Source: JADZEM01 sp046328125 (GTDB lineage: Bacteria; Chloroflexota; UBA6077; JACCZL01). Taken from it: 64,000 bases of DNA. The notes below the pieces were generated by a model. That model was given only the letters and a program-made list of their open reading frames with translations, did no database searches and was not told the DNA's origin. The stretch spans positions 1 to 64,000 of the forward strand of contig JAXLXF010000041.1 in NCBI GenBank assembly GCA_046328125.1. The letters run 5' to 3'. Positions 50,126 to 57,201 of the stretch are shown one piece after another (within the stretch, counting starts at the first letter, position 1; every line of letters starts with the position of its first letter). Position numbers and translations under genes: made by a program.

Positions 50126-50853
50126 TCCAGGCGATCGTGCCGTCACGCCCGTGCCTGACCGGCGTGGGCGTCGGGCCGGGCGACCCCGAGCTGCTCACGC
50201 TGAAGGCAGCGCGCGCCATCGACGAGGCCGATGTGATCTTTGCGCCCACCCGACGCGCCGGCGGACGAAGCATGGCGCTCGACATCGTGCGCGACCGCCT
50301 GGACGAGCGCCGCAAGCGAATAGTTCTGCTCCCGTTTCCTGAAGGCGGCCACGAGGGCTGGCGCGCTGTCGCCGAGCGGATCGTGGCCGAGCTCGGCGAC
50401 GATAGGCACGGCGTCTTTCTGACCGAAGGCGATCCGCTCCTCTTCGGAAGCTTCGGCCACGTGATGTCGGCGCTCCGAATGCTGGCGCCGAGCCTGACCG
50501 TCCACGTCGTGCCCGGCGTCTCCTCGATCACCGCCTCGGCCGCTGCCGCCGGCATCCCGCTGACCGACTACGAGGACCGCCTGGCCGTGGTGCCTGCCAC
50601 TGCCGACCTCGCCGAAGTGGAGCGAGCACTCGGGGAGTATGAGTGCGTGGTAGTCCTGAAGGTCGGCTCGGTGCTGCGCGACCTGCTGGCACTGCTGGGC
50701 CGTCTCGACCTGATGCGTCAGGCCGTCTACGTGCGGCGCTGCGGCTGGCCGGAGCAGGAGATCGTCCACGACGTGCGGACGCTCCTGTCCGAGCCACCGA
50801 CCGACTATTTTGCGCTCTTGATCGTGCGTCCGGATCGGGCGTCTCGGAGGTGA
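50122..50853 (+). CDS. cobI: Precorrin-2 C20-methyltransferase
   Basis: A 243-residue SAM-dependent methylase of the tetrapyrrole family. LTGVGVGPGDPELLTLKA, VIFAPTRRAGGRSMALDIV, FLTEGDPLLFGSFGHVM and VHVVPGVSSITASAAAAGIPL match CobI/CbiL. It adds the C20 methyl that precedes ring contraction. Coupled on both sides by four-base overlaps (ATGA and GTGA). Confidence 0.95.
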   Translation: MIQAIVPSRPCLTGVGVGPGDPELLTLKAARAIDEADVIFAPTRRAGGRSMALDIVRDRLDERRKRIVLLPFPEGGHEGWRAVAERIVAELGDDRHGVFLTEGDPLLFGSFGHVMSALRMLAPSLTVHVVPGVSSITASAAAAGIPLTDYEDRLAVVPATADLAEVERALGEYECVVVLKVGSVLRDLLALLGRLDLMRQAVYVRRCGWPEQEIVHDVRTLLSEPPTDYFALLIVRPDRASRR

Positions 50854-51719
50854 GGGTGGGAACGTTTCGTGAGCCGCGCGGCGGCATGGTCGTGTTCGTC
50901 GGGGCCGGGCCGGGCGACCCGGACCTGCTCACCATCCGGGGCCGTCAGGTCATCGAGCAGGCCGATCTGGTCGTCTGGGCCGACTCGCTGGTCCATCCCG
51001 GCGTGGCGGCCCTCGCCCGACCGGACGCCGAGACGATTGGCAGCAGCACCATGACGCTGGAGCAGACCAGCGAGCGCATCATCGCAGCCGCCCGCGCCGG
51101 AAAGCTGGTGGCCCGCGTCCAGAGCGGCGATCCGTCGGTCTACGGCGCGATGCACGAGCAGATGGTGCTCCTGGAGGCCGCCAGCGTCGATTACGCGGTC
51201 GTGCCGGGCGTCAGCGCCGTGTTCGCGGCTGCTGCCGCCCTGAACGCCGAGCTGACGGTGCCGGACGTGGCCCAGACTGTCATCCTGACCCGCCTGCCCT
51301 CGCGGACCACGATCCCCGAGCAGGAGAAGCTGCGCGCAATGGCCGCGCACGGGGGGACCATCGCGCTGTTCCTGACCGTCACCGCGATCGACCGCGCCGT
51401 GGCCGAGTTGATCGCTGGCGGGTACGCGCCGGAGACGCCGGCCGCCGTGCTGCATCGCGTCTCCTGGGAGGATGAGACGATCCTCAGAGGTACGCTGGCG
51501 GACATCGCGGCGGCGTCGCGGGCGGCCGGCTTCACCCGACAGGCGCTGATCCTGGTCGGTCGGGCCATCGACCCGGAGCTGCGACGACTCGCCGTCGCCA
51601 ACCGGTCCAACCTGTACGACCCGACGTACAGTCACGTCTTCCGACTGGCCGAGGGCCGGGGCCGCCGGGCTGCGTCCGCGTCGCTCGCTCCGGCGACCGA
51701 GGCGGACCGTCCGTCGTGA
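50850..51719 (+). CDS. cobM: Precorrin-4 C11-methyltransferase
   Basis: A 289-residue tetrapyrrole methylase. VVFVGAGPGDPDLLTIRG, VVWADSLVHPGVAALA, VARVQSGDPSVYGAMHEQM, VVPGVSAVFAAAAALN, and VILTRLPSRTTIPEQEKL match CobM/CbiF. The start is GTG at 50850, overlapping the cobI stop, or GTG at 50856, which has GGAGG upstream. The C-terminal 25 residues are low-complexity. Confidence 0.95.
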   Translation: MRVGTFREPRGGMVVFVGAGPGDPDLLTIRGRQVIEQADLVVWADSLVHPGVAALARPDAETIGSSTMTLEQTSERIIAAARAGKLVARVQSGDPSVYGAMHEQMVLLEAASVDYAVVPGVSAVFAAAAALNAELTVPDVAQTVILTRLPSRTTIPEQEKLRAMAAHGGTIALFLTVTAIDRAVAELIAGGYAPETPAAVLHRVSWEDETILRGTLADIAAASRAAGFTRQALILVGRAIDPELRRLAVANRSNLYDPTYSHVFRLAEGRGRRAASASLAPATEADRPS

Positions 51720-53620
51720 GGGCCACGTCGCGGCGCTCGGGCATCGCGGTGCTCGCGGTGACGCGCCAGGGGACCATCCTCGGCGCGGAGATCGCGGCGT
51801 CCCTGGCGTCGGCGCAAGAAACGGTGAGTGCTGACGGCGATGTCTCGCTGCACGTCAAGTCGGAGTGGCTCTCCGTGGCCCCGGCCGGCGCGCTGCCGCT
51901 GGATAGCACGCTGCGAGACCGTGTCGCCGAGCTGTTCCCGCGCGTGGAGAGCTTCGTCTTCGTGCTGGCAGCTGGCGCGGCCATCCGGCTGGTCGCGCCG
52001 CTGCTCGGCGCCAAGCAGGACGACCCGGGTGTCATCTGCGTGGACGACGACGGGCGCTATGTGATTCCGCTCCTGGGCGGCCATCAGGCCGACGCCAACC
52101 GCCTCGCCCAGAGGATCGCCGACGCCATCGGCGGAACGGCTGTCGTCACGACCGCGAGCGAGACGGCTGGCCTGCCGAATCTGGACCGTCTGGGCCTGAG
52201 CGAGCGCTGGCGGATCGAGGCCACGCCAGAAGCGTTGAAGCTCGCCAGCACGGCCTTGCTCGCCGGCGCCGACCCACTCGTCTACGAGCAGTCCACGATC
52301 TCAGGCTCCCGCTCCGAGATCCCGTCGTCATGGCAGCGCGCGCAATCGCTGGAGCAGCTGCGCGGCTGGCCGGGTCCGCGCATCGCCGTCGCCGACAGCC
52401 TGCTCGACCCTGACCTCGCTGCGGACGGAGGACCGCTGCTCGTCTATCGTCCGCGAACGCTCGTCGTCGGAGTGGGCTGTAGCACCGACGCGCCCCCGGA
52501 CGAAGTGGAGGCGCTGGTCTGCACCGCCTTGTCCGAGGCCAGGCTGTCGTTCGCGAGCATCGCGCGCATCGCGACCATCGACCGGCGGTCCATGCACCCC
52601 GCCATCACACACCTGGCCGTGTGTGCCGACGCTGTCTGTGATGGCTTCAGCGCGGACGACCTTGCCTCCGTGGCCGACGCTCCGAATCCATCCTCCGAGG
52701 TGCAGCGCCACGTCGGGACGCCGGGCGTCTGCGAGCCGGCCGCGATCCTCGCCAGCGGCGGTGGCACGCTGCTCGTGCCGAAGCAGAAGTCCGCGCACGC
52801 CACCGTCGCCGTCGCACGGCTGGCCCGTGCAGCGTCCAGGCCGGGGAGACTATGGCTGGTCGGGATGGGGCCAGGCCCCCTCGACCTGATGACACCACGT
52901 GCGCGCACCGCCATCCGCTCGGCAGATCTCGTGGTCGGCTATCGCGGATACCTCGACATGCTCGCGCCGCTGGTGTCCGAGTCCCGTCTCCGACGGTACG
53001 AGTTGGGCCAGGAGCGCGAGCGCGCTGCCGAGGCGATCGAGCGGGCGCGGGACGGCAATCGGGTGGCGCTGGTGTCGAGCGGAGACGTCGGGATCTACGG
53101 GATGGCGGGCCTGGTGTTCGAGCTGCTGGCCGACGAGGGTCGGACGGGCGTCGCCGGGTCCAGGCGTACCGCAGGAGCAGAACCGTCCGTCGAGGTGGTG
53201 CCTGGGGTAACTGCCGCCAGCTCCGCTGCTGCCATCCTCGGCGCGCCGCTGATGCTCGACTTCGCGGCGATCAGTCTGAGCGACCTGCTGGTGCCGTGGA
53301 GCTCGATCCGGCGGCGGCTCTTGGCCGCCGCCGAGGGCGACCTCGTCGTCGTGCTCTACAATCCGGCCAGTGCCCGTCGTCGGCAGCCGTTCGAGGAGGC
53401 GCTCGCGATCCTGCGCCAGCACCGCGACCCAGACACGCCAGTCGGCATCGTCCGCGACGCCTACCGCCCCGGTCAGTCGGTAATCGTCATGTCACTGCGC
53501 GAGCTCACCGTCGGGCACGTGGACATGCTGTCGGTCGTCGTGGTCGGCTGCTCGCGGACCGAGACACTGGATGGTTGGATGGTGACGCGTCGAGGCTACC
53601 TGGAGCGTGACCCGCGATGA
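51716..53620 (+). CDS. cobJ: Fusion of cobalt-precorrin-5A hydrolase (CbiG) and precorrin-3B C17-methyltransferase (CobJ/CbiH)
   Basis: A 634-residue fusion. The CbiG part (1-375) includes FVLAAGAAIRLVAPLLGAK, PLLGGHQADANRLAQRIA, VVGVGCSTDAPPDEVEALV and ILASGGGTLLVPKQKSAHA. The CobJ part (about 380-634) includes LVGMGPGPLDLMTPRA, VVGYRGYLDMLAPLV, VALVSSGDVGIYGMAGLVFE, EVVPGVTAASSAAAILGAPL and VVLYNPASARRRQ. CobJ contracts the ring and methylates C17; CbiG opens the lactone and releases acetaldehyde in the anaerobic route. It begins at a GTG overlapping the cobM stop. Confidence 0.94.
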   Translation: MRATSRRSGIAVLAVTRQGTILGAEIAASLASAQETVSADGDVSLHVKSEWLSVAPAGALPLDSTLRDRVAELFPRVESFVFVLAAGAAIRLVAPLLGAKQDDPGVICVDDDGRYVIPLLGGHQADANRLAQRIADAIGGTAVVTTASETAGLPNLDRLGLSERWRIEATPEALKLASTALLAGADPLVYEQSTISGSRSEIPSSWQRAQSLEQLRGWPGPRIAVADSLLDPDLAADGGPLLVYRPRTLVVGVGCSTDAPPDEVEALVCTALSEARLSFASIARIATIDRRSMHPAITHLAVCADAVCDGFSADDLASVADAPNPSSEVQRHVGTPGVCEPAAILASGGGTLLVPKQKSAHATVAVARLARAASRPGRLWLVGMGPGPLDLMTPRARTAIRSADLVVGYRGYLDMLAPLVSESRLRRYELGQERERAAEAIERARDGNRVALVSSGDVGIYGMAGLVFELLADEGRTGVAGSRRTAGAEPSVEVVPGVTAASSAAAILGAPLMLDFAAISLSDLLVPWSSIRRRLLAAAEGDLVVVLYNPASARRRQPFEEALAILRQHRDPDTPVGIVRDAYRPGQSVIVMSLRELTVGHVDMLSVVVVGCSRTETLDGWMVTRRGYLERDPR

Positions 53621-53775
53621 GTCAGTCAGATACGCCAGCCCGGAGCGACGACGGCGGCATTCGGGTCTATGCGCTGGTGCTGGCCGTGGCCGTCGTGCTC
53701 GGCGTCGGCGTGCTGCTCTACGTCGCGGCGTATCGCCAGGAGATCGTCGCCATCGTGACCCAGTCGCCCACCTGA
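53617..53775 (+). CDS. 52-residue membrane protein ending the cobalamin operon
   Basis: Its ATG overlaps the CbiG-CobJ stop (ATGA), so it is translated from the same message. The N-terminus is polar (MSQSDTPARSDDGGIR), followed by one transmembrane helix (VYALVLAVAVVLGVGVLLYVA) and a short tail, AYRQEIVAIVTQSPT. It lacks the histidines of the small cobalt transporter subunit CbtB. I know no family. A terminator-like hairpin overlaps its stop. Confidence 0.7.
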   Translation: MSQSDTPARSDDGGIRVYALVLAVAVVLGVGVLLYVAAYRQEIVAIVTQSPT

Positions 53776-53790
53776 CGCGCCGGGCGTCAG
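53772..53790. terminator. Hairpin ending the cobalamin operon
   Basis: CTGACGC and GCGTCAG form a perfect 7-base stem with loop GCCGG, overlapping the stop codon of the small membrane protein. It lies between convergent genes and lacks a T-tract. Confidence 0.55.
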
Positions 53791-53818
53791 GCGGCGGCTG
53801 ACTCGATTCGGTTCGCGC

Positions 53819-54283
53819 TTACGGCAGCTTCTCGAGCTCTTCGAGCACCTGGGCGTAGTGGCCGGGATCGCGGGTGTCGAACGTCGCGTTGACGAACCGC
53901 AAAATCCCCTCTTCATCCACGATGAACGCCGAACGGATCGGACAGTTCCGCTCCGCGTTGTGCACGCCGTACAGCTTCGTGACGGCCATGCCCCAGTCCG
54001 CGAGCAACGGGTATGGCACGCCGTCGAGCATCTTCGACCAGGCTCGATGCGCCCAAATGTGGTCGCCGCTGATCGCGAGAATCTCTGCGCCGTACTCGCG
54101 AATCAGCTCGTGTACGTCCCTAAAGGACGTCACTTCGTTCGTTCACCCAGGCGAGAAATCGAACGGGTAGAACAGGATCACGACCTTCTTGCCCCGCATC
54201 GCCGACAACTGGACCTCGCCGTCCAGGTGCGACGGGAGGGTGAAGTCGGGAGCCACCGACCCAACCTCTGGCACCGCGCTCAT
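53819..54283 (-). CDS. Peroxiredoxin with in-frame TGA at the peroxidatic position, probable selenoprotein
   Basis: A 154-residue AhpC/TSA-family peroxiredoxin if the TGA at 54145-54143 is read through. Residues 1-46 (SVAPDFTLPSHLDGEVQLS, VVILFYPFDFSPG) and residues 48-154 (TNEVTSFRDVHELI, ILAISGDHIWAHRAW, NCPIRSAFIVDEEG) are both well-conserved parts of one domain in the same frame. In relatives the next residue after FSPG/FSPV is the peroxidatic cysteine, then TxE. The active-site arginine (PIRSAF) is kept, and a possible resolving cysteine is in RNCPI. The ATG at 54283 has GGAGG six bases upstream. A sense-to-stop mutation or sequencing error is the alternative, but no other damage is seen. 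Confidence 0.85.
54110..54133 (-). promoter_or_regulatory. Candidate bacterial SECIS stem-loop
   Basis: Starting nine bases after the TGA, the message reads GTGACGTCC-TTTAG-GGACGT-A-CAC: a nine-pair stem with one bulged A and a 5-base loop. The loop starts 18 bases after the TGA, within the range known for bacterial SECIS elements. The loop lacks the guanine usually found in its first two positions, so the match is not perfect. Confidence 0.55.
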
Positions 54284-54459
54284 CGACACCCTCCGGGCCG
54301 CGGCTCGTTTCGCGCTCTGGCGAACGCCTGGCCCATCTGCTGCTCTCCGTTCAGGCAGTAGCGCAGCCTGATTGTGCTGGATTTCTTCGGGATCGACAAT
54401 GGTCTGGGCGGCGCTGGCACCGAGGCTGATGCGCCCGTAGTCCCGTTCGGCGGGCGTGG

Positions 54460-54465
54460 TAGAAT
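54460..54465 (+). promoter_or_regulatory. Putative -10 element of the his operon
   Basis: TAGAAT, 95 bases before the HisS-like start. The leader contains a small CGTGG/CCACG hairpin but no T-box signature. The rest of the 276-base gap between the peroxiredoxin and this operon shows no gene. Confidence 0.4.
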
Positions 54466-54559
54466 CCCGCCTGAGGCGGCCCGGCGCGTCGGCGTTCGGA
54501 GGGGATGCCGCCAGTGCACCGTCGTGGTTTCGCCACGCCCATCGGGAGACGATCGCAGG

Positions 54560-56107
54560 ATGGAGACGCTCGAAGTACAACGGGTCCGAGGGATGAACGA
54601 CGCCCTGCCGCCGGACGACGCCCGGCTGCGCGGCCTCTCCACCGTCCTGCGCGACCATTTCGAGCGCTTCGGCTACCGTGGCATCGACACGCCGGTCCTG
54701 GAGAACCTGGACCTGTTCCTCCGCAAGTCCGGCGAGGAGATCGCCGCGCGGATGTACAGTTTCACCCACTGGAACCGCAAGCTGTGCCTCCGTCCGGAGA
54801 TGACCGCTTCGGTGATGCGGGCTTACGTCGGCCACCTGCGCGACCGCCCGCTGCCGGTCCGCGTCCACTACGCTGGCCCGACGTTCCGCTACGAGAAGCC
54901 TCAGCGGGGGCGCTACCGCCAGTTCACGCAGGTCGGGATCGAGTGCATCGGCGCGGCCGGCCCGGCCGCCGATGCCGAGGTGCTCGCCGCGGCGTGCGGC
55001 GCGCTCGAACGGATCGGGCTGGGCGGCTACCGGCTGGTCGTCGGACACCTGGGCGTGGTGCTCCAACTGCTCGCGCAGCTCGGCATCGACGAGCACGGTC
55101 AGAACCTGATCCTCAGCAACATGGAGAGCCTGGCTCGGCGCGGCGCCGACCCGGACGAGGTGATCCCGCGCGTCCTCGCCCTGATGGGCGTCGGCGAAGG
55201 GTCGCAGCCGGAGCAGGACTCCGACGAGGACGGGCCGGCCGCGAGCCTGCTGCCGTCGCTGCTCTCCGAATTCGGCTCCGAAGGCGCCGCGCACGTCGCC
55301 TCCGACCTGCTGGCACGGGCGAATCTGGTGCTGGAGGGCGGGTCGCGCACGCCGGCCGAGATCGTCAGTCGGCTGGTCGCGAAGGCCGGCCGTCCTGACC
55401 CCACCGACCGCGTCTCGCGGGCCGTCGACTTCATCCTCCAATTGCAACGGCTGGCCGGTCCGCCGGACGAGGCGCTCGGGCGGATCGGCGCGCTGCTGGC
55501 CGAGCACGAGCTCGACCCCTCGCCCCTCCGCGAGATCGAGCGGGCGCTTGTGCTGCTGCCGAGCTACGGCGTCCGCCGTCCCGAGGTCATCGTCGATCTG
55601 AGCCTCGGACGCGGCCTGCGCTTTTACACTGGGCTGGTCTTCGAGCTCCACGCCACGGCGTCCGGTGGCATGAGCAGCCAGATCGGCGGCGGCGGCCGCT
55701 ACGACGAGCTGGTGCGCTCGCTAGGCGGCCACGACTCGATCCCGGCCTGCGGGTTCAGCTTCGGCCTGGAACGGCTCAAGCTGGCACTGGACGCCGAGGG
55801 CACGTCACTCGAAGGCGACCGCACCGTTGACGTGCTGGTCGCGCCGATCGAAGAGCCCGACGAGGCGACCGCCGTGTCGATCGCCAGTCAGTTGCGCCAG
55901 GCCGGCCTCGACGTGGAGCTGGACGTGCGGCGACGAGGCGTCAAGGCAAACTTGCGTCACGCCGATCGCGAGGGCATCGAGTACGTCGTCATCGTCGGGG
56001 AGCGCGAGCGGCAGTCCGGCCAGCCGTTGCTCCGGGACATGCGCTCGCGCCACGAGCGCGCGCTGGACGCCGACGCGCTGGTCGAGGCTGTGAGGACAGG
56101 ACGATGA
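54560..56107 (+). CDS. Histidyl-tRNA synthetase-like protein (HisS or HisZ) leading the his operon
   Basis: A 515-residue class II synthetase-like protein. Motif 2 is RYEKPQRGRYRQFTQVGIE, and motif 3 IGGGGRYDELV and CGFSFGLERL. The histidine-binding loop reads GRGLRFYTGLVFE instead of RGLDYYTxTVFE. A C-terminal anticodon-binding-like domain is present (VDVLVAPIEEPDEATAV to EYVVIVGERE). An acidic insertion (EQDSDEDGP) sits in the middle. The ATG at 54560 opens an operon with hisG, hisD and hisC. It could be the cell's HisRS or a HisZ-type regulatory subunit that kept its anticodon domain. The gene overlaps hisG by four bases. Confidence 0.85.
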   Translation: METLEVQRVRGMNDALPPDDARLRGLSTVLRDHFERFGYRGIDTPVLENLDLFLRKSGEEIAARMYSFTHWNRKLCLRPEMTASVMRAYVGHLRDRPLPVRVHYAGPTFRYEKPQRGRYRQFTQVGIECIGAAGPAADAEVLAAACGALERIGLGGYRLVVGHLGVVLQLLAQLGIDEHGQNLILSNMESLARRGADPDEVIPRVLALMGVGEGSQPEQDSDEDGPAASLLPSLLSEFGSEGAAHVASDLLARANLVLEGGSRTPAEIVSRLVAKAGRPDPTDRVSRAVDFILQLQRLAGPPDEALGRIGALLAEHELDPSPLREIERALVLLPSYGVRRPEVIVDLSLGRGLRFYTGLVFELHATASGGMSSQIGGGGRYDELVRSLGGHDSIPACGFSFGLERLKLALDAEGTSLEGDRTVDVLVAPIEEPDEATAVSIASQLRQAGLDVELDVRRRGVKANLRHADREGIEYVVIVGERERQSGQPLLRDMRSRHERALDADALVEAVRTGR

Positions 56108-57189
56108 CCGCGATTGCGCCGATCCCATCCCGGCGGGACCAGCTACGAGCCCGCCGCAACGGCACGCCCCCGCCGATGCTCCGATTTGCGCTTCCGTCCA
56201 AGGGGATGGAGCAGCAGACGCTCGACTTCCTCTCGACCTGCGGGATGCGGGTCAGTCGCCCGAACCCGCGCCAGTACCGCGCCACGATCCCGGCCCTGAG
56301 CGGCGTCGAGGTGCTGTTCCAGCGCGCCACCGACGTCTTCCAGAAGGTCGCGGAAGGAAGCTGCGATCTCGGCATCACCGGCTACGACATCGTCGCGGAG
56401 CACCGCAGCGAGGGCGACGGCGTGGTGATGCTGGAGAAGGAGCTCGGGTACAGCGGCTGCGCCCTGGTTCTGGCCGTCCCGGAGGGCTGGATCGACGTCA
56501 GCAGCGTGACCGACGTGGCGGAGATCTCGGCCGAGTTCAGGCGCCATGGCCGAGACTTGCGTGTCGCCACGAAGTACCCAAACCTCGCGCGCCAGTTCCT
56601 CTTCGACAACGGCATCAACTACTTCTCCGTGGTCGAGTCTGACGGCGCGATGGAAGCAGCCCCGGCCTTGAACGCCGCCGACGTGATCGTGGACATCGTC
56701 AGCAGCGGGGTGACGCTCCGCGAGAACCGGCTCAAGCGCGTAATCGGCGGCACCATCGTCGAATCGCAGGCGTGCCTGATCGGCAACCGGGCGGCGCTGC
56801 GCGAGAGCGCCGACAAGCTGGAGATCGCGCGGCAGGTGTTGGAGCTGGTCGAGGCGCAGATGCGCTCGCGCGACTACTACAGCCTGACCGGCAACATCCG
56901 TGGCGACTCCCCAGAAGCGGTCGCGCGGCGCGTCACCAGCCACACCGAGGTTGCCGGCCTGCGCGGCCCGACCATCGCGAAGGTGTACCCGAAGCTCGGC
57001 GGCGAGGAGGGCTGGTACGCGGCGACGGTCGTGGTGCAGAGCAAGCTGCTGCTCCAGGCGATCGATGCCCTGCGCCGAGCCGGCGCCGGCGACGTCTCGG
57101 TGGCGCAGCTCCGCTACATGTTCCAGAGCAAGAGCTGGAGCTTCGAGGCACTGCGCCGTCAGCTTTCGGAGCGAAACGCCGATGTGTGA
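56104..57189 (+). CDS. hisG: ATP phosphoribosyltransferase, long form
   Basis: A 361-residue enzyme for the first step of histidine synthesis. LRFALPSKGMEQQTLDFL, CDLGITGYDIVAE, RVATKYPNLARQFL and the PRPP-binding DVIVDIVSSGVTLRENRL mark the catalytic domain. The C-terminal extension from about 255 (VARRVTSHTEVAGLRGPTIAKVY) resembles the regulatory domain of long HisG, which does not need HisZ. The ATG at 56104 overlaps the previous stop; a later ATG at 56176 would drop a basic N-terminal extension. Confidence 0.94.
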   Translation: MTAIAPIPSRRDQLRARRNGTPPPMLRFALPSKGMEQQTLDFLSTCGMRVSRPNPRQYRATIPALSGVEVLFQRATDVFQKVAEGSCDLGITGYDIVAEHRSEGDGVVMLEKELGYSGCALVLAVPEGWIDVSSVTDVAEISAEFRRHGRDLRVATKYPNLARQFLFDNGINYFSVVESDGAMEAAPALNAADVIVDIVSSGVTLRENRLKRVIGGTIVESQACLIGNRAALRESADKLEIARQVLELVEAQMRSRDYYSLTGNIRGDSPEAVARRVTSHTEVAGLRGPTIAKVYPKLGGEEGWYAATVVVQSKLLLQAIDALRRAGAGDVSVAQLRYMFQSKSWSFEALRRQLSERNADV

Positions 57190-57201
57190 GGGGTTTCCTC
57201 G

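Noticed and set aside
53819..54133. A separate short gene starting at GTG 54133
   Set aside because: It would encode a peroxiredoxin lacking its first strands and active site, with no ribosome-binding site; readthrough of the TGA explains the data better.
54466..54559. Possible T-box leader before the HisS-like gene
   Set aside because: The GAGGGGATGCCGCC stretch is not a match to the T-box AGGGTGGNACCGCG, and no specifier hairpin could be drawn.
54143..55651. A 502-codon minus-strand frame opposite the HisS-like gene, leading into the peroxiredoxin N-terminus
   Set aside because: Only the last 46 codons before the TGA are real (the start of the peroxiredoxin at 54283); the rest is a shadow of the class II synthetase gene.
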